Source of the DNA: Dimargaris cristalligena
Taxonomy: Eukaryota; Kickxellomycota; Dimargaritomycetes; Dimargaritales; Dimargaritaceae
Length of the DNA: 64,000 bases
NCBI GenBank assembly: GCA_027576995.1
Contig: JANBQC010000001.1
Span: forward strand, 62,001 to 126,000
Direction of reading: 5' to 3'
Made by a program: the position numbers and the translations under genes. Position 1 is the stretch's first letter, and each line of letters starts with the position of its first letter. The notes under the pieces were generated by a model. That model had not been told where the DNA came from, made no database searches, and saw only the letters and a list, made by a program, of their open reading frames with translations. Below, one piece after another: positions 10,710-21,594 of this stretch.

Positions 10710-11121
10710 GGAGGAAGGGGAGATGTGTGATGTTAGGATAAGAAGAAGTAGAAGCAGAAGTAAAAGGGAATGCACAGGCGGGCTGGGTATGGCCAAAGGC
10801 GACTGAAACGGAGAGGAAGAGCAAGGGTGCGGAGTTCGTCCAGGGTCAATAGTTAAAGGGAAGAAGGGCCTTCTTGGCTGAATAACGCAGAAAGAGAATG
10901 TCTTCGTTTTACTTGGTTAGGGTTGGATCGGAATAATAGTTGTCACTGCGGCGAACCTGGTCAAGCAAGATAAGTGAGCTACAGAGCCGTCAGGCTGTGC
11001 ATCATTGACAAGACCCTTCTCCCCATTCCTTCTTTTGTTGGTTTCTGCGCAGCCAAGATTCTGTTACTCGGTTCCTTCTCTAGTTCTTATCTCTCTAACC
11101 TTCTGTATTCGCTCATTCGCC
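10710..11121. promoter_or_regulatory. Divergent promoter between PAM17 and the complex I NDUFA5 gene
   Basis: About 410 nt between two diverging nuclear genes for mitochondrial proteins. The left part is purine-rich on the plus strand (pyrimidine-rich for PAM17) and the right part is pyrimidine-rich for NDUFA5. No specific factor site is assigned. Confidence 0.5.
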
Positions 11122-11894
11122 ATGCAATTCACTCGCTCCCTGTTTCAGGTCGTCCAAAAGGTAACTGCCCCACATCTTCGCACAAGTCAATTCCCCAACG
11201 GACTCTGTGCCAGCCCTTCAGCTCGCATAGTCCACTATGCTAAGGGTGTCCCTTTCGATTCCGCCCAGGGCACACCTCCACTCGCCTTTCCACTAATCCT
11301 CCTTATTCTCCCCGATTCCACCACCTACCTGTCTTGCTTTACCCATACCATGCACAGGCCACCACGGGTCTCCGCGGAATCGAAGTTCACCCCAACCCCC
11401 GCCCGGTGCTAATTGACCTGTACCGGAAAACCCTTACCGAACTGGAAACCCAAATCCCCGAGCACGCCATCTACCGCCAGGCCACCGCCGCCCTTACCAA
11501 GCACCGGCTGGCTATCGTGGAACGAGAGTCCGATGTCGCCCAACTCGAGGCCTCTGTGAATGGTGGCCAAATCGAGGAGCTTATCATGGCCGCCGAGGAC
11601 GAGCTCAAATTGATCCCGAAGATGGCCGAAGCTAAGCCGTAAGTATACCGAGCAACCCTCTATTATAGTGGGCATGATTTGGCCCCAGGAAATTAATCCA
11701 ACATCCATCGATTATTGTGTATGGTGCTCGCCTATGCCCCTCCGCTTCAATTACCAGTACTAACCAGGCGGCTTTGCCACTATATTCAAACACCACCTAC
11801 CCTACTTCAATGCCCACCTTGCAGTTGGGAGCCGCTTCAGGAGCCCGCTCCTACTGGTCAGTGGGTCTATTTCGAAAAGAAGCAGGCCGAATAA
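11122..11894 (+). CDS. NDUFA5: Complex I accessory subunit NDUFA5 (B13 / 29.9 kDa-type subunit), three exons
   Basis: Exons 11122-11160, 11358-11638 and 11825-11894 give 129 residues. NDUFA5 is a supernumerary subunit of the peripheral arm of NADH:ubiquinone oxidoreductase on the matrix side of the inner mitochondrial membrane. The 13-codon first exon encodes a basic presequence-like start (MQFTRSLFQVVQK). Exon 2 begins ATTGLRGIEVHPNPR, matching the family TTGL-x-GL start, then carries the helical ETU-type region (YRKTLTELETQIPEHAIYRQ, GGQIEELIMAAEDEL). Exon 3 restores the family C-terminal signature WEPLQEPAPTGQW. Introns of 197 and 186 nt have donors GTAACT and GTAAGT. Presence of a complex I gene means the organism is not a complex-I-less yeast. 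Confidence 0.95.
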
Positions 11895-12346
11895 ATAGGC
11901 TGATTTCTATTTATCCCTTCACCAACTACTACCTCGCCTTTACCCACACCAACCCCATTGCTTAGTGCCTTGCCTTACTGTCTGACGCCCTCCATTGTCG
12001 CAGGCTGTGCGAGTAAGCCCACTTTCGTGGTGCGTTTGGGTCTCTTACTTTATTTATAGATACATTTATTGATCTCATGGTGTAGAATTGCTTAGCGATC
12101 AAATATTATTTTTCCAATGTATTCACCAAAGATGGGGCTTTTGCGCCATAATGCCCTAGGTTATTGAGTCGGCCCTAGCTGGATTTCAAATATTAAGAGG
12201 ATAGTGTGGTAAATGCCAGAAAACCAATAGAGGGATATATTGGTAACCCCAATTTATTGTTGAGCCCATAGAGACAAGAGGGTCTGTGATAGTAAACGAC
12301 CAAAACACAGTATTGAACTACCACGGCTCGGGGGAGGAAAACGGGC
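11895..12346. other. Convergent spacer between NDUFA5 and TOA2
   Basis: About 450 nt of AT-rich sequence expected to hold two 3' UTRs. No gene or repeat is recognised. Confidence 0.6.
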
Positions 12347-12673
12347 CTAGGCCTCACCCGGCTTACGGGCATTACAGGCCACGATTTTGATTTTGTTGGC
12401 CGTTAGCTCCTCGTTATCGAATTTGAAACTGGGCTTTTTAATGATAAAGGTCCACACTTCGTCACATAGCCGGTAGGTGCGCAGGCTGCCCTTAAATGTG
12501 ATGCGGGTTTTCACTTTGTTGCTGAGGGCGTCGGAGATGCTCTTGTCAAATTGGGCTAGTACGCGCATTGCCAAGTGAGGGTTTAGCAGACCTTCGACAA
12601 TGAGTTCGTCGAGGGAGTCCATCAGCGCGGCGCCAATCGAGCTAGACCGGTAAAGTTCGTAGTACTGAGTCAT
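12347..12673 (-). CDS. TOA2: Transcription initiation factor IIA small (gamma) subunit
   Basis: This intronless 108-residue protein is the small subunit of TFIIA, which binds TBP-TATA complexes and stabilises the pre-initiation complex for RNA polymerase II. The whole protein matches the family. It begins [20 protein letters not shown] with the N-terminal four-helix-bundle part. The C-terminal beta-barrel part follows ([20 protein letters not shown], then [15 protein letters not shown]). Length is usual for the family (about 105-125). The ATG at 12673 is preferred over an upstream in-frame ATG because family members begin exactly at MxxYYELYR. Confidence 0.97.
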   Translation of the reverse strand: MTQYYELYRSSSIGAALMDSLDELIVEGLLNPHLAMRVLAQFDKSISDALSNKVKTRITFKGSLRTYRLCDEVWTFIIKKPSFKFDNEELTANKIKIVACNARKPGEA

Positions 12674-13780
12674 GGTGGTCAATATTATGGTAATGGGTCT
12701 CCGAAAACGAAGGTGGATAATAGGGGAAATAGGAAAGCAGGAACCAGACAAGGTGAAAGAGATGACGGCGATCCAGGGCCAGGGGTATTGAATACGTAAA
12801 TTCCCGCAAGGAGCTGGGGTAGGAGGCTATTAGAAATAGCAAGGTTAATACTTATGAAACAGTGAACAGGATATAACGAATAAAGAGAACAGGTACAGGT
12901 AATGGTAATGGTAATGGCTTTTGACTAGAGGAAGTAAAGAAAATAAGAATTTGGCTATAAACCCAGGTAAATTACACCCCATATGCTACAAGTAAATCCT
13001 AAAGTCCACCCCCTCATACATAGCCCATGCAAGGGCGTGTCTGTCCATCTTTCACTATCCTTCACCTTCACCTTTACCTTTGTCATCTGTAGCCTTTAGA
13101 CTACTCTACCATAATGGTATTCCCCTCCCTCCTCTTTATATTGCCAGCCCACTTGCCCCAGCTTCCCTCCCCTCTGGCTTTAAAACGGGCGTATTCTCTG
13201 GTGCTCTACCTATATTTTATCACACCCATCCACCCTCCTCCCCTCCACTATAATAGCCATACAGCCCAGCATTTTGTACTTCTCCCCCATCACTCCCATC
13301 TAAATAGCAGATGGGGAACAGTCACGTGAGTCCCTGCTTCCTACTTCCTGCATTAAAAGCACACTGGCTTCCCCTTTCCTCTAGATTAGATGGCAACTAT
13401 GAAAGGCCCGCCTCCAAGCAAATTACCAAAAAGAAACGCACCAGGGTCTAAGGGCTGAACAGATAAGATTAACCGAGAATGTAGATATATTCATGGGGCC
13501 TTCGAAACGGGCAGAGTAAACAAGTGATAGTAAAGTAGAGTGACAATGTTTAGAGGGGAGAGGAAGGTAGGTAAGAAGGGCCGGCCACGATTCAAAAAAA
13601 AATAAAAAAAATAGCGGAAACTCAAAAGGAGTAGAATAAGATAGGGAATGAAGAGGGAAAAAGAGGGCGCGCAGCCAAGTCGGCCGGCCCCAACCCTCCT
13701 CCATGCGGGCAAGACGAATACAGATTACATGAACTAACGGATATGGGCGGTGCGGTTAGGGGAGGTTGGATCTTAACCCC
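12674..13780. other. Spacer between PRE9 3' end and TOA2 5' end
   Basis: About 1.1 kb in front of TOA2. It holds a run of GGTAAT repeats near 12895-12918 (four degenerate copies), pyrimidine-rich sequence at 13040-13320 and a CACGTG palindrome at 13323-13328. An A-rich run lies near 13593-13612. Open frames on both strands here (for example minus 13423-13704) are Phe/Pro/Leu-rich low-complexity readings of the pyrimidine tracts, not credible genes. Confidence 0.5.
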
Positions 13781-14891
13781 CTACTCCATCATATCGTCGC
13801 TGGACTTAATCACGTCATGTTCTTTCAGGAGGGTGTCGATTTCTTTGGGTTCGTAAACGCGGTGAACCACTTTATCGGCATCCAGGGTCAGGGTAGCCAT
13901 CTCCAGGTTTTCGCTCGAGAGGGAGTTGGTGTCCATAATCTTCGCGAGAACCTTCATAACCAGGGCAATGGCATCCTTCATGGTCATGCCGTCCTCCTTG
14001 TAGTCTTGTTTCAGGGTACTCTGGGCACTGCTGTAGTTGGCGCCAATACAGGTGGCCTTCCAACCGGCGTAGTTGCCCGAGGGGTCGGAGTGGTACAGCT
14101 GGAAGCCGAAGTGGTCGTCGTAGCCAGCATACAGGAAGGAAACGCCGAACGGCCGGAGCCCACCGTATTGGGTGTAACCCTGCTTAAGATCACAAAGGCG
14201 CTGGACGAGTTGCTCGGCGGGAATTTCCTCCCCGTACGATAGGTAGTACTGCTGGGCCTGCACGCGGGCATTTTCGATCAAGGTGTTGGCATCCGACGTG
14301 ATACCGGCCACACCCGCGATCATATGGTCGTTGATAACGTAGAGCTTTTCGGACGACAGGCCCACCTCGAGCAGTTTAGAGGTGACCCGCCGTTCAGCCG
14401 CCAGCACGATCCCTTCATCGCTGAGCACGCCGATAACCGTACCCGCGTGGGAGATGGCCTCCATGGCATACTCCACTTGGTAGAGCCGACCTAGCGAGGG
14501 GAAGTCAAAACGGGGGAGGGTGTTGGATCATACGATAAAGAGGATACATGAGTTAGAAGGTCGATGTACTTGAGGTGGTCTCTGGGTACATATTTTATCG
14601 TTTTCGGAGTAATCGGTTAAGGAGCCCACGATACGCTTTAGAGGTGGCGGAGCGGAAGACCCAACTAGGCCCACTGGGTTAAAACTCCGTTAGTAAGCAG
14701 AGTCGGACGAAGTGCCCTCTACAAATGAAGGCTCGGTATTAGCCAGGGTTGTGTTCTGAAGACGGATTCTAGGAAAACCCAGAACGGCCGGGTCGTTTAA
14801 TAGGCCGAGCGAACAACGGGGATGCTGGAAGTCTGAGTAACTAACCTTCGGGGGAGAAGATGGTGGTTCGTGAATCGTAACGGCGAGACAT
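13781..14891 (-). CDS. PRE9: 20S proteasome subunit alpha3 (alpha type-4, PSMA4), two exons
   Basis: Exons 14891-14846 and 14490-13781 give 251 residues. The 46-nt first exon supplies [16 protein letters not shown], and exon 2 continues [17 protein letters not shown]. Together they form the proteasome alpha-subunit N-terminal signature that gates the 20S pore. Other family-specific stretches are [43 protein letters not shown] and [15 protein letters not shown], typical of alpha3/Pre9/PSMA4 rather than other alpha paralogues. The intron of 355 nt has GTTAGT and CTAG. The next gene upstream on the same strand is PRE8 (alpha2), the physical neighbour of alpha3 in the heptameric ring. Confidence 0.97.
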
Positions 14892-15754
14892 GATGTTTAT
14901 GAATAAGTTGAAATGAAGCGGAGGATGTAAACTATAAGAAATCGGGGAATCGAAGGAGAGAATAGCGGGATGGAACTGGAATGGCTAAGGACGGTGGATG
15001 AGAGAATGCGACCATTGCGTACAAGGGTTAGGGTTAACAGGACTGGGCCAGATAGATCGCAGCTACCGAGGGTGGCTGCTTGACCCTCTGGCTATTCTTG
15101 GGCTGGAAATAGGCTTGGGAGTTCTCCCGGCTATTAATAAGCAGTGCTGCGAGGATTAATCTGGACGCTATTATTGCCAGCCAGCGAACTGGATATATCT
15201 CTGGAATTACCTGGTAACTAAGGCTGCTTAACTTGTATGTGTGGATAGACGAACCTCTAGATATTTCCTAGTAATTCGGCGGGGTGCATGGTTTATTACT
15301 CGGCCTAAATAAAGACTAGTCCATTGGCCAGTTATTAAAGTCGAGCCCTGAAAATGGACTATTCCCAACTATTTCGTACATTTTAAATATATTTAATGTA
15401 TCAAGCTATACGCCTCCTCGGGGGTTCCCGCTTCCTTACGTAACTTCATGTTTTACAGGCATATTATAAGACGGACGGAATAGGTTTAAACATTCAAAGG
15501 GGCTCATATGCAGTTGGTGGTGCTTCCCAACCGTATAAAACAGAAAATGGGATACGGTTTAATTGAGTGGGATTTAGAAACAAAATACACGGATAAATAC
15601 GGAATAATAACGAGGTTGAGATGAAGAAACCGGTTAATGCCACGAAACTGGTAGACACGGTGGGAGTTGAGGGCTATGTCAGCAAGTGAGTAGGCACTGA
15701 CAATAAGACAATGTAACCCGGCCCATCCGTTTAGAGCCAACAGCATAAAGCGGA
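14892..15754. other. Spacer between PRE8 3' end and PRE9 5' end
   Basis: This 860-nt stretch should contain the PRE8 terminator and the PRE9 promoter. An 80-codon minus frame (15504-15746) directly after the PRE8 stop has no recognisable features and is probably 3' UTR. I did not find the ascomycete proteasome element GGTGGCAAA here. Confidence 0.5.
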
Positions 15755-16747
15755 TTAAGCAATGTTCGATAAGTAGTCCTTGATTTCCGACGGGGTCAGT
15801 TTCTTGAAGGCGAAGGGCAGGGGTTCGCCGGTGGCAGTAGTGGGGGGTGAGCCGCCACCAATGATGCCAATTTCAATGGTGTCCTCGGTCATTTGGCCCT
15901 CGAAGCCCTCCTTCAGGGTAAGAATGGCCGTATGGACGGCGTCTTCCAACTCCATTTCCTCGTTAAACCGTTTTTCCAAAAAGGTCTTGGAGTTAATCAT
16001 GTTCTTGCCAATAGCGGTGGCCTTCCAGGCGAAATAAGAGCCCGAGGGATCCACCTGGTAGAGGGAGGGACCTTTGTCGTCGAAACCAGCCACCAGCAGG
16101 GATACGCCAAATGGCCGGACACCGCCGGACTGGGTGAATTCTTGCATGACGCTGGCAATTTCCTTGACCAGGATGGAGACGGGCGGGTCTTCGTTATACA
16201 CGCGGCGGTAGGCCTGAGCACTCTTGCGGCCCTTGTTGACTAAAACCCGGGCATCGGGGCCCATTCCGGAGTACACGAGGCCCACGGAGGAACAGATCAT
16301 GCTAATTTTTTCCAGGGTGGAGGTATCCACCAAGGGGGAGGTGGATTTCTTCTCCGTGGCGATGACGGCTCCGTTGGAGGCTAGTTAGGGTTCAGATCGA
16401 TAGGGATATGCGTAGGGGTGCGGGGGTTAATATATATAATAGAGACGCCATTGGATTGGTAAGGTTAGCCCGGTTATCAAGAGGAGGGGTGGTTACGCAG
16501 ATACTGGTAACCCTGAGAAGGGGGAATGGGCTGGCCAAAAGCGTAATCAAGAAGGCTGGCTACTGCGATATGGCCCAGCTACGGGTACATGCACCTTTCG
16601 GGTAAATAAGTAGAGCTGGGAGGGACACCTACCTTTGATACCGACGGAGGTGACCCCTTGGCCCACGGCATTGAGAGCATGTTCAATTTGGAGGAGCTTG
16701 CCGCTCGGGGAGAAGGTGGTAAGGGAGAAGCTGTAGCGGTCGGACAT
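15755..16747 (-). CDS. PRE8: 20S proteasome subunit alpha2 (alpha type-2, PSMA2), two exons
   Basis: Exons 16747-16633 and 16380-15755 give 246 residues. The start [20 protein letters not shown] and the junction reading [16 protein letters not shown] match alpha2/Pre8/PSMA2. Further family blocks are [53 protein letters not shown] and [14 protein letters not shown]. The C-terminus [14 protein letters not shown] is also typical. The protein is about 12 residues longer than the human subunit (234), because a Gly/Pro/Thr-rich insert sits at about 212-229, just before the last helix. The 252-nt intron uses GTAGGT and a CTAACTAG acceptor. Confidence 0.97.
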
Positions 16748-17477
16748 GGTGACGGAGCTTGTGTGAGCTGAAAGTGGACAGATGGAAGAAGAGTAACTGA
16801 AGTAGGATGGGTAAAGGGATCGGGCAATTGGGGTTAGATGAGAAGGGAATGGCACTCGGAGAAGGATACGGAAGTGCTGCTGGGAGCCTAACCCAGTGGG
16901 AGTTCTCTCATTCGCCTAGTTTGGCCAGGCCAAGCGGAGGTCAAACGGGGGATTAGGAGGGTCAGGGCAGGCTGTGCGGATGGTATAGTATAGTATAGTA
17001 TAGTATGGTAGTATCCCCTCTCCTCTCCACCTCCCTATTCTGACTAATCGGGAGAGAGGAGGTTAGGGTGGACTAAGCCACGTGACCATATAGAGGGTAT
17101 GAGCAAGACAACCTTGTTGACAGTGATGATAGATGGGTGTGATTTCAGTCGGAGAAGGAAGGGAAGGAGTGGGTTATATGCTGCATATAGCCTAACTGAG
17201 ACATACGGCCAGGAACAAAACAATGGGGTGTGCCTGTGTTTACACTCCGCCCCTTCCACGCCGTTTGTTTATAGCCAACCTCCACATTCTCCCCTCTCAT
17301 TCTTTCTGCCTGACCCCTTTACTTAAAACCCTTCACTTCTACTACTCCATTCGCCCCACTTTATATTGATTCCACGATTGTGTCCACCGGCCAACGACCT
17401 GTCTGGCCACCTCGATTCGCACAGTTGGCGCCTAGTCCATCCGGAACCTGCTTCTACTCTTAACCTGCTGCGTGACC
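16748..17477. promoter_or_regulatory. Divergent promoter between PRE8 and the coiled-coil gene
   Basis: About 730 nt. It contains a pentanucleotide repeat (16984-17003), a CACGTG palindrome at 17079-17084 and pyrimidine-rich sequence leading to the plus-strand gene. Role inferred from position. Confidence 0.5.
16984..17003. repeat. (TATAG)4 microsatellite
   Basis: Four perfect TATAG copies followed by a fifth with one substitution (TATGG), inside the PRE8 divergent promoter. Confidence 0.9.
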
Positions 17478-19430
17478 ATGACCTTTGTGGTTCACTACAA
17501 TACTGACCTGGGCACCACCCAGCCCCACCGGTCCTCCACCGACCTCTCCCAGGACCCGTTCGGTACCCTCGACTCGAACTCCAGTCAGGAAAGCCCAGTC
17601 GGATCGCGTCCCGCGTATATCCCCACCGAGCGGCGTTCAGATATTGTCAGTAAACGGTGAGTCACGCTATAGTCTGCATTAGCTGCCCCCCTAACTATTC
17701 GATCATGGTTACCCTGTCTCTCTAGAATGTCCCCAGCTCATCAACCGATGTCTATATATACTATCATTTTACACTCTACGGAATCAACTATCCTAGGCGC
17801 AGTAACTCCATGGCTATTGCAAGCCCGCTCACGCCCCGCCCATCTATCAGCGGTCTCCACCAGGCTCCCAAGACCCTAGTTATATCCCCAAGTGAAACTG
17901 CCTCCCGCAGGCTGAGCCAGTTCTTTAGCAACGCCACGACCATATCCGGCGGCATGCGGCAAAGGTAAGTGTCCCTATGCGGATCGGCGCCAAATTGCGC
18001 TTGATTTCCACTCGATGCTTCGCGTTATATTAAAATGGAGAGTCGTTAGGGGTGGCATTAGGCCCAACTGCTCCTTCGCAATCCATTTTGCAAATGATCG
18101 CCCAAAGTCGCTTCACTAAAACACACGATACGGGTATACCTTATCCATTTTACTTTGATTGGTTCGGTTTATTAGGCGCCGCCAGGGCAGTGAATCAACC
18201 ACCATTCAAGATGTCATGCACCAAATGGAACTCTTGAACCGCGACTTTACCGTTCAAATAAGCGAATACCAAGACTATATAATCAATATCGAAGTACGTC
18301 TTTTATCACTGGAGCCTCTCTCAAATCACAAATTGCGAGGGCTGCCTTCCCCAATATCACCCCTCTTTAAATGGGGTATGGTTGATTCCATACCACCATT
18401 GTTGCCCGATATGATACATTTCCCCAGCTGTGATAAGCTGGCGAATTCCATGAACTGGTAGAGTTAATGCTGGATGTGCCTTCCCCTCTAACCACCAAAC
18501 TGTATTCCTGCATCTTTCTCAGAGCCAAAACAAGACACTGGTGACCGAAAACGAAGCGCTAAAAAACCAAATTCGGAAGGTCGAGTACCAGAAGGCTTCG
18601 GAAGTTCGCCGGCTGGAATCCCGGGTGTGCTCGCTGGAGAAGAAATATACCAGTGATTTTGAAAACTTAAAACAGGTGCACAACGAAAAGATCGCTGAGC
18701 TGTTACAAACCATCCAGGACCTGGCCACAACAAATAAGGCTTATAAGCAAATTCTTCGGAAGCAAAACACCGAGCCACCCATCGCCAGTCTCGCGTCCAC
18801 GCCTGTAGCTTCAAGTCGTGTCAACAAGGAGCGGGCCCGCTCTACAGATTCCGATCGTGATTTTATTGAGGTAGGTATTTAATTTACGAGCCCGGTTTTA
18901 TATTTCCGTCCCCCCGCCATGACTAGGATTATTCTCCCTTAGACAAGCCAAAACTACCACGTTTTTGCTAATAACCCCCTAGCCCTCACGGTTCACTAAT
19001 CCCTATATCCCCGCCACCCTCTCGTACCCCTGGTTAACAGACTCAGTACCGAGAAGCGTTGACCCGATCAGTGCCCACCGACAACCGCACCGCCGCACTC
19101 TTTGCCAGCATTGACGACAGTCTTGCAACGATGCACCAGCAATTAATGGTGACGGGCCGCCGTCTCGGCCGCGAACTTGAACCCATGCTGGCTGGGCTGC
19201 CTGACCCTATCCCCGCGCCTGCGGTATTATTTGCGTCGGCGGAACCCATGCTCTTCACAGCCACGCTATTCTGTCCCAAACGTTCACAGTCTCCCCCTCC
19301 ACCATCACCCCGGATTGTGGGGCCCTGGCCAAACCACGGGCCCCCCTCCCCTTCAGCACCTCCAGCCCCCCTGCAGGATGTGTCGACGATCCGAAGGGAC
19401 TCAGTGCTTGATTACTTCGACCTGAAATAG
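17478..19430 (+). CDS. Coiled-coil protein of unknown function (five exons)
   Basis: I do not recognise the family. Exons 17478-17656, 17797-17964, 18176-18293, 18523-18870 and 19041-19430 keep one reading frame through four GT-AG introns (140, 211, 229 and 170 nt) and give 400 residues. The first 115 residues are Ser/Thr/Pro-rich with many SP/TP sites. From about 120 to 250 the sequence is a charged, heptad-like helix (for example ENEALKNQIRKVEYQKASEV, HNEKIAELLQTIQDL), best read as a coiled coil. The last exon has a helical part and then a Pro/Ser-rich tail ending IRRDSVLDYFDLK. No membrane segment or enzyme motif is visible. A scaffold or cytoskeletal role is possible but unsupported. The exon chain is convincing because phases fit, although no homologue anchors it. 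Confidence 0.65.
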
Positions 19431-20952
19431 AGCAAGGCGGGGTCATCAGTTTAGTTGTTTTCCGTACCCATTCGCCCCGGGCGGGTTTTCGTGTATTCCA
19501 ATTTTTTTTACTATATATTTACCCATTTCGCTGCTTGTATCTTTACCTATAGCCTATTCAGTTTCTCTGACCTTGTACTCATATTTTCACGATTCCAGTT
19601 GCAATACTCCAAAGGCTAATAAACGGTTGGCACCGTTTACTGTAAGTGCCCCACAAAGCGGATTCTGGGTGTTTTTCGGGTACAGTGTCGACACCTTTAT
19701 CCGGTTTAGACGGATGAAATAGGACTCTCCCGGACACCAACAGGCCCGTTGGGATCGCGTCTAAGTGTCCCATCTATATTATTACATGTATCAATAATTG
19801 AGCGCATGCTTCTGCTTGACTGGCATTGTAAACTAACTTCGACATCATGGTTAGGCTTAAGGTAGGGAGCGGGGGTAGTGTGGTAACCCAGCTCGTCGTC
19901 TCTCCGCTCTGCCCTGCCCTCTCTTCTCCTTTTCCCAGCTAAATTCACGGCACTCCATTGGCCACTAATATAAAGCTTCGTAACTAACAGTGGTGCTCGT
20001 CAGCTACCAATGGCTTGCAGTACCCGAGTTACGGATTCGCACCAATATAATGAGTAAAGCATGGGGCTTTATATTGCTCCTTAGTATATCGTTTCTTTAT
20101 TCTTGCTCTCCCTCTCTCTCTCTCTCCCTTTCACTGTCTCTCTTTTCCTCGTCTCCCCCGTTCGGCAGCTTGAGTGGCCTACCAGTGATGAGGGTGTCGC
20201 GTATGCCTCTACGCGGGCGGTCAGGGGGAGAGGCGGCCGGAAAGGCTGTCACCTTTAATATTGGGCCCCGAGCGCAGTTGATCAACAACTCTTCGCTATC
20301 CCTGTTGCTTGGCCTCACCAGCAATACTACAAGGGTGTGTAGGTTCGCCACCAAGCTGAGAACGGTCGGTTAAATGGGCCGGCGACCATTTTCCTCCGAA
20401 GTTAGCCCAAGGATGCTCTTTCGGTCGCCGGCAACTGCTACCCCAAGGTCCCAAGCAAATATAAGCAACACCTTCGCCCCCTCCACCGACCAGTGTCTCA
20501 CCTGTACCACCTGCTTACATTCCCCCCATTCGTGTAACTCTGACCCACTTTTAGACACTTAGTTAACTGCCCTGTTGACCCTCTCGCCATTACATTGTCG
20601 TTTATTTTAGACCAAGCATAGCTGCCTTCCTCTTAGCCTATTCGACTAGGATATCCTCATATCGTCAACAGTAACACTAGTTAGTATTAAGTAGTTCCAT
20701 TGGGTTTAAACTCTGGATAACTGAACGTAACTCGGTTGATAAACTAACCCGTACACCCCTCCCCCGCACAATCTAGACTTCTTACCCAACTACCCCAAAC
20801 CAACCACCCCCCACAATATTGCAAGCCCGCCGTTTTAATTTGGGGGAAAGAGTTTAATCGTATTGGGTTAAGCTTTGGGAGCCCCCCCCCACCCCCCCCC
20901 CCAAAAAAACACACTCAGTCGGCGGGATGTACCTTCCACCTCCCCACAACCC
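19431..20952. other. Spacer between the coiled-coil gene and the 20953 gene
   Basis: About 1.5 kb. It includes a CT-dinucleotide-rich run near 20105-20150 and a C-tract followed by A-tract at 20882-20909. An open plus stretch near 20190-20333 reading MRVSRMPLRGRSGGEAAGKA and ending at a possible donor (AGG/GTGTGT) could be a 5' exon of the next gene, but nothing confirms it. Confidence 0.45.
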
Positions 20953-21594
20953 ATGCTTCACGGAGTACTCCCATCAATCCAGCCGGCCGGGGGGGCTATC
21001 CCAACTATCCAGGGCTTATCGGGTCTCTATGTACAGTCCCTCAGTCCGCTTAAGCGGTTGAAGTTGCGACGTTTCTTCCAGCGTGTTTCATTCAAACTCA
21101 GCCAGTCGCCCACCGCGGTCCCTGAGTACAACGCCAAGACAGACCCAACCGGGGCCGTGTCCCGGGCTGCGGTTTCCCGCATCGCCTCTTTGGCCTCGCC
21201 CTTGACACCGGACACCACCCAACCCCCCGAGCTCAGGGAGAAGGGGGGAGAAATGCGGTTCCCACCCCATCTACGTTACGAAGAGTACGAGCTGAGTGAG
21301 TTCTTGGCGAATTTCTTGGACCAGGCCGCCCGGAGCAATGGTGGCAACCAAGACGGGGTCCGCGCGGACTCCTCCTCCAAGGTGGGCTTGAAGGCCTACC
21401 AGGGTCTGAATCCCGAAGGCCAGGGTGAAGCAGAGGGGATCCGCAATCTTCGGGCCAAGTCCGCTGCATTCCGGGAACTCCACGGACGCGGAAAGCTCAA
21501 CTCCGAGAATGTGCAGCACCTGACCGAAACAACCAATGCCTTTTTGGCCGAATTGGACAAACCCGTCCCGGTTGAGGTTGGGGTAAGTAAGTAG
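20953..21594 (+). CDS. Uncharacterised basic protein; ends may be incomplete
   Basis: I do not recognise this protein. From the ATG at 20953 it reads 213 residues with a basic, amphipathic segment (SPLKRLKLRRFFQRVSFKLS) at about 32-51, then a Pro/Ala-rich linker. A helical acidic region follows (RYEEYELSEFLANFLDQAA), with a charged C-terminal part (ELHGRGKLNSENVQHLTETT). Codon use resembles the neighbouring genes (strong C/G third positions), which argues for a real gene. The frame is also open upstream of 20953 without an ATG. The last codons run through GGG/GTAAGTAAGTAG, a perfect donor consensus, so the visible stop may lie in an intron and further exons may follow (an acceptor CCCAG is at 21684). 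Confidence 0.5.
   Translation: MLHGVLPSIQPAGGAIPTIQGLSGLYVQSLSPLKRLKLRRFFQRVSFKLSQSPTAVPEYNAKTDPTGAVSRAAVSRIASLASPLTPDTTQPPELREKGGEMRFPPHLRYEEYELSEFLANFLDQAARSNGGNQDGVRADSSSKVGLKAYQGLNPEGQGEAEGIRNLRAKSAAFRELHGRGKLNSENVQHLTETTNAFLAELDKPVPVEVGVSK

Noticed and set aside
15504..15746. 80-codon minus frame directly after PRE8
   Set aside because: Most likely PRE8 3' UTR; no start context, domain or splice sites support a gene.
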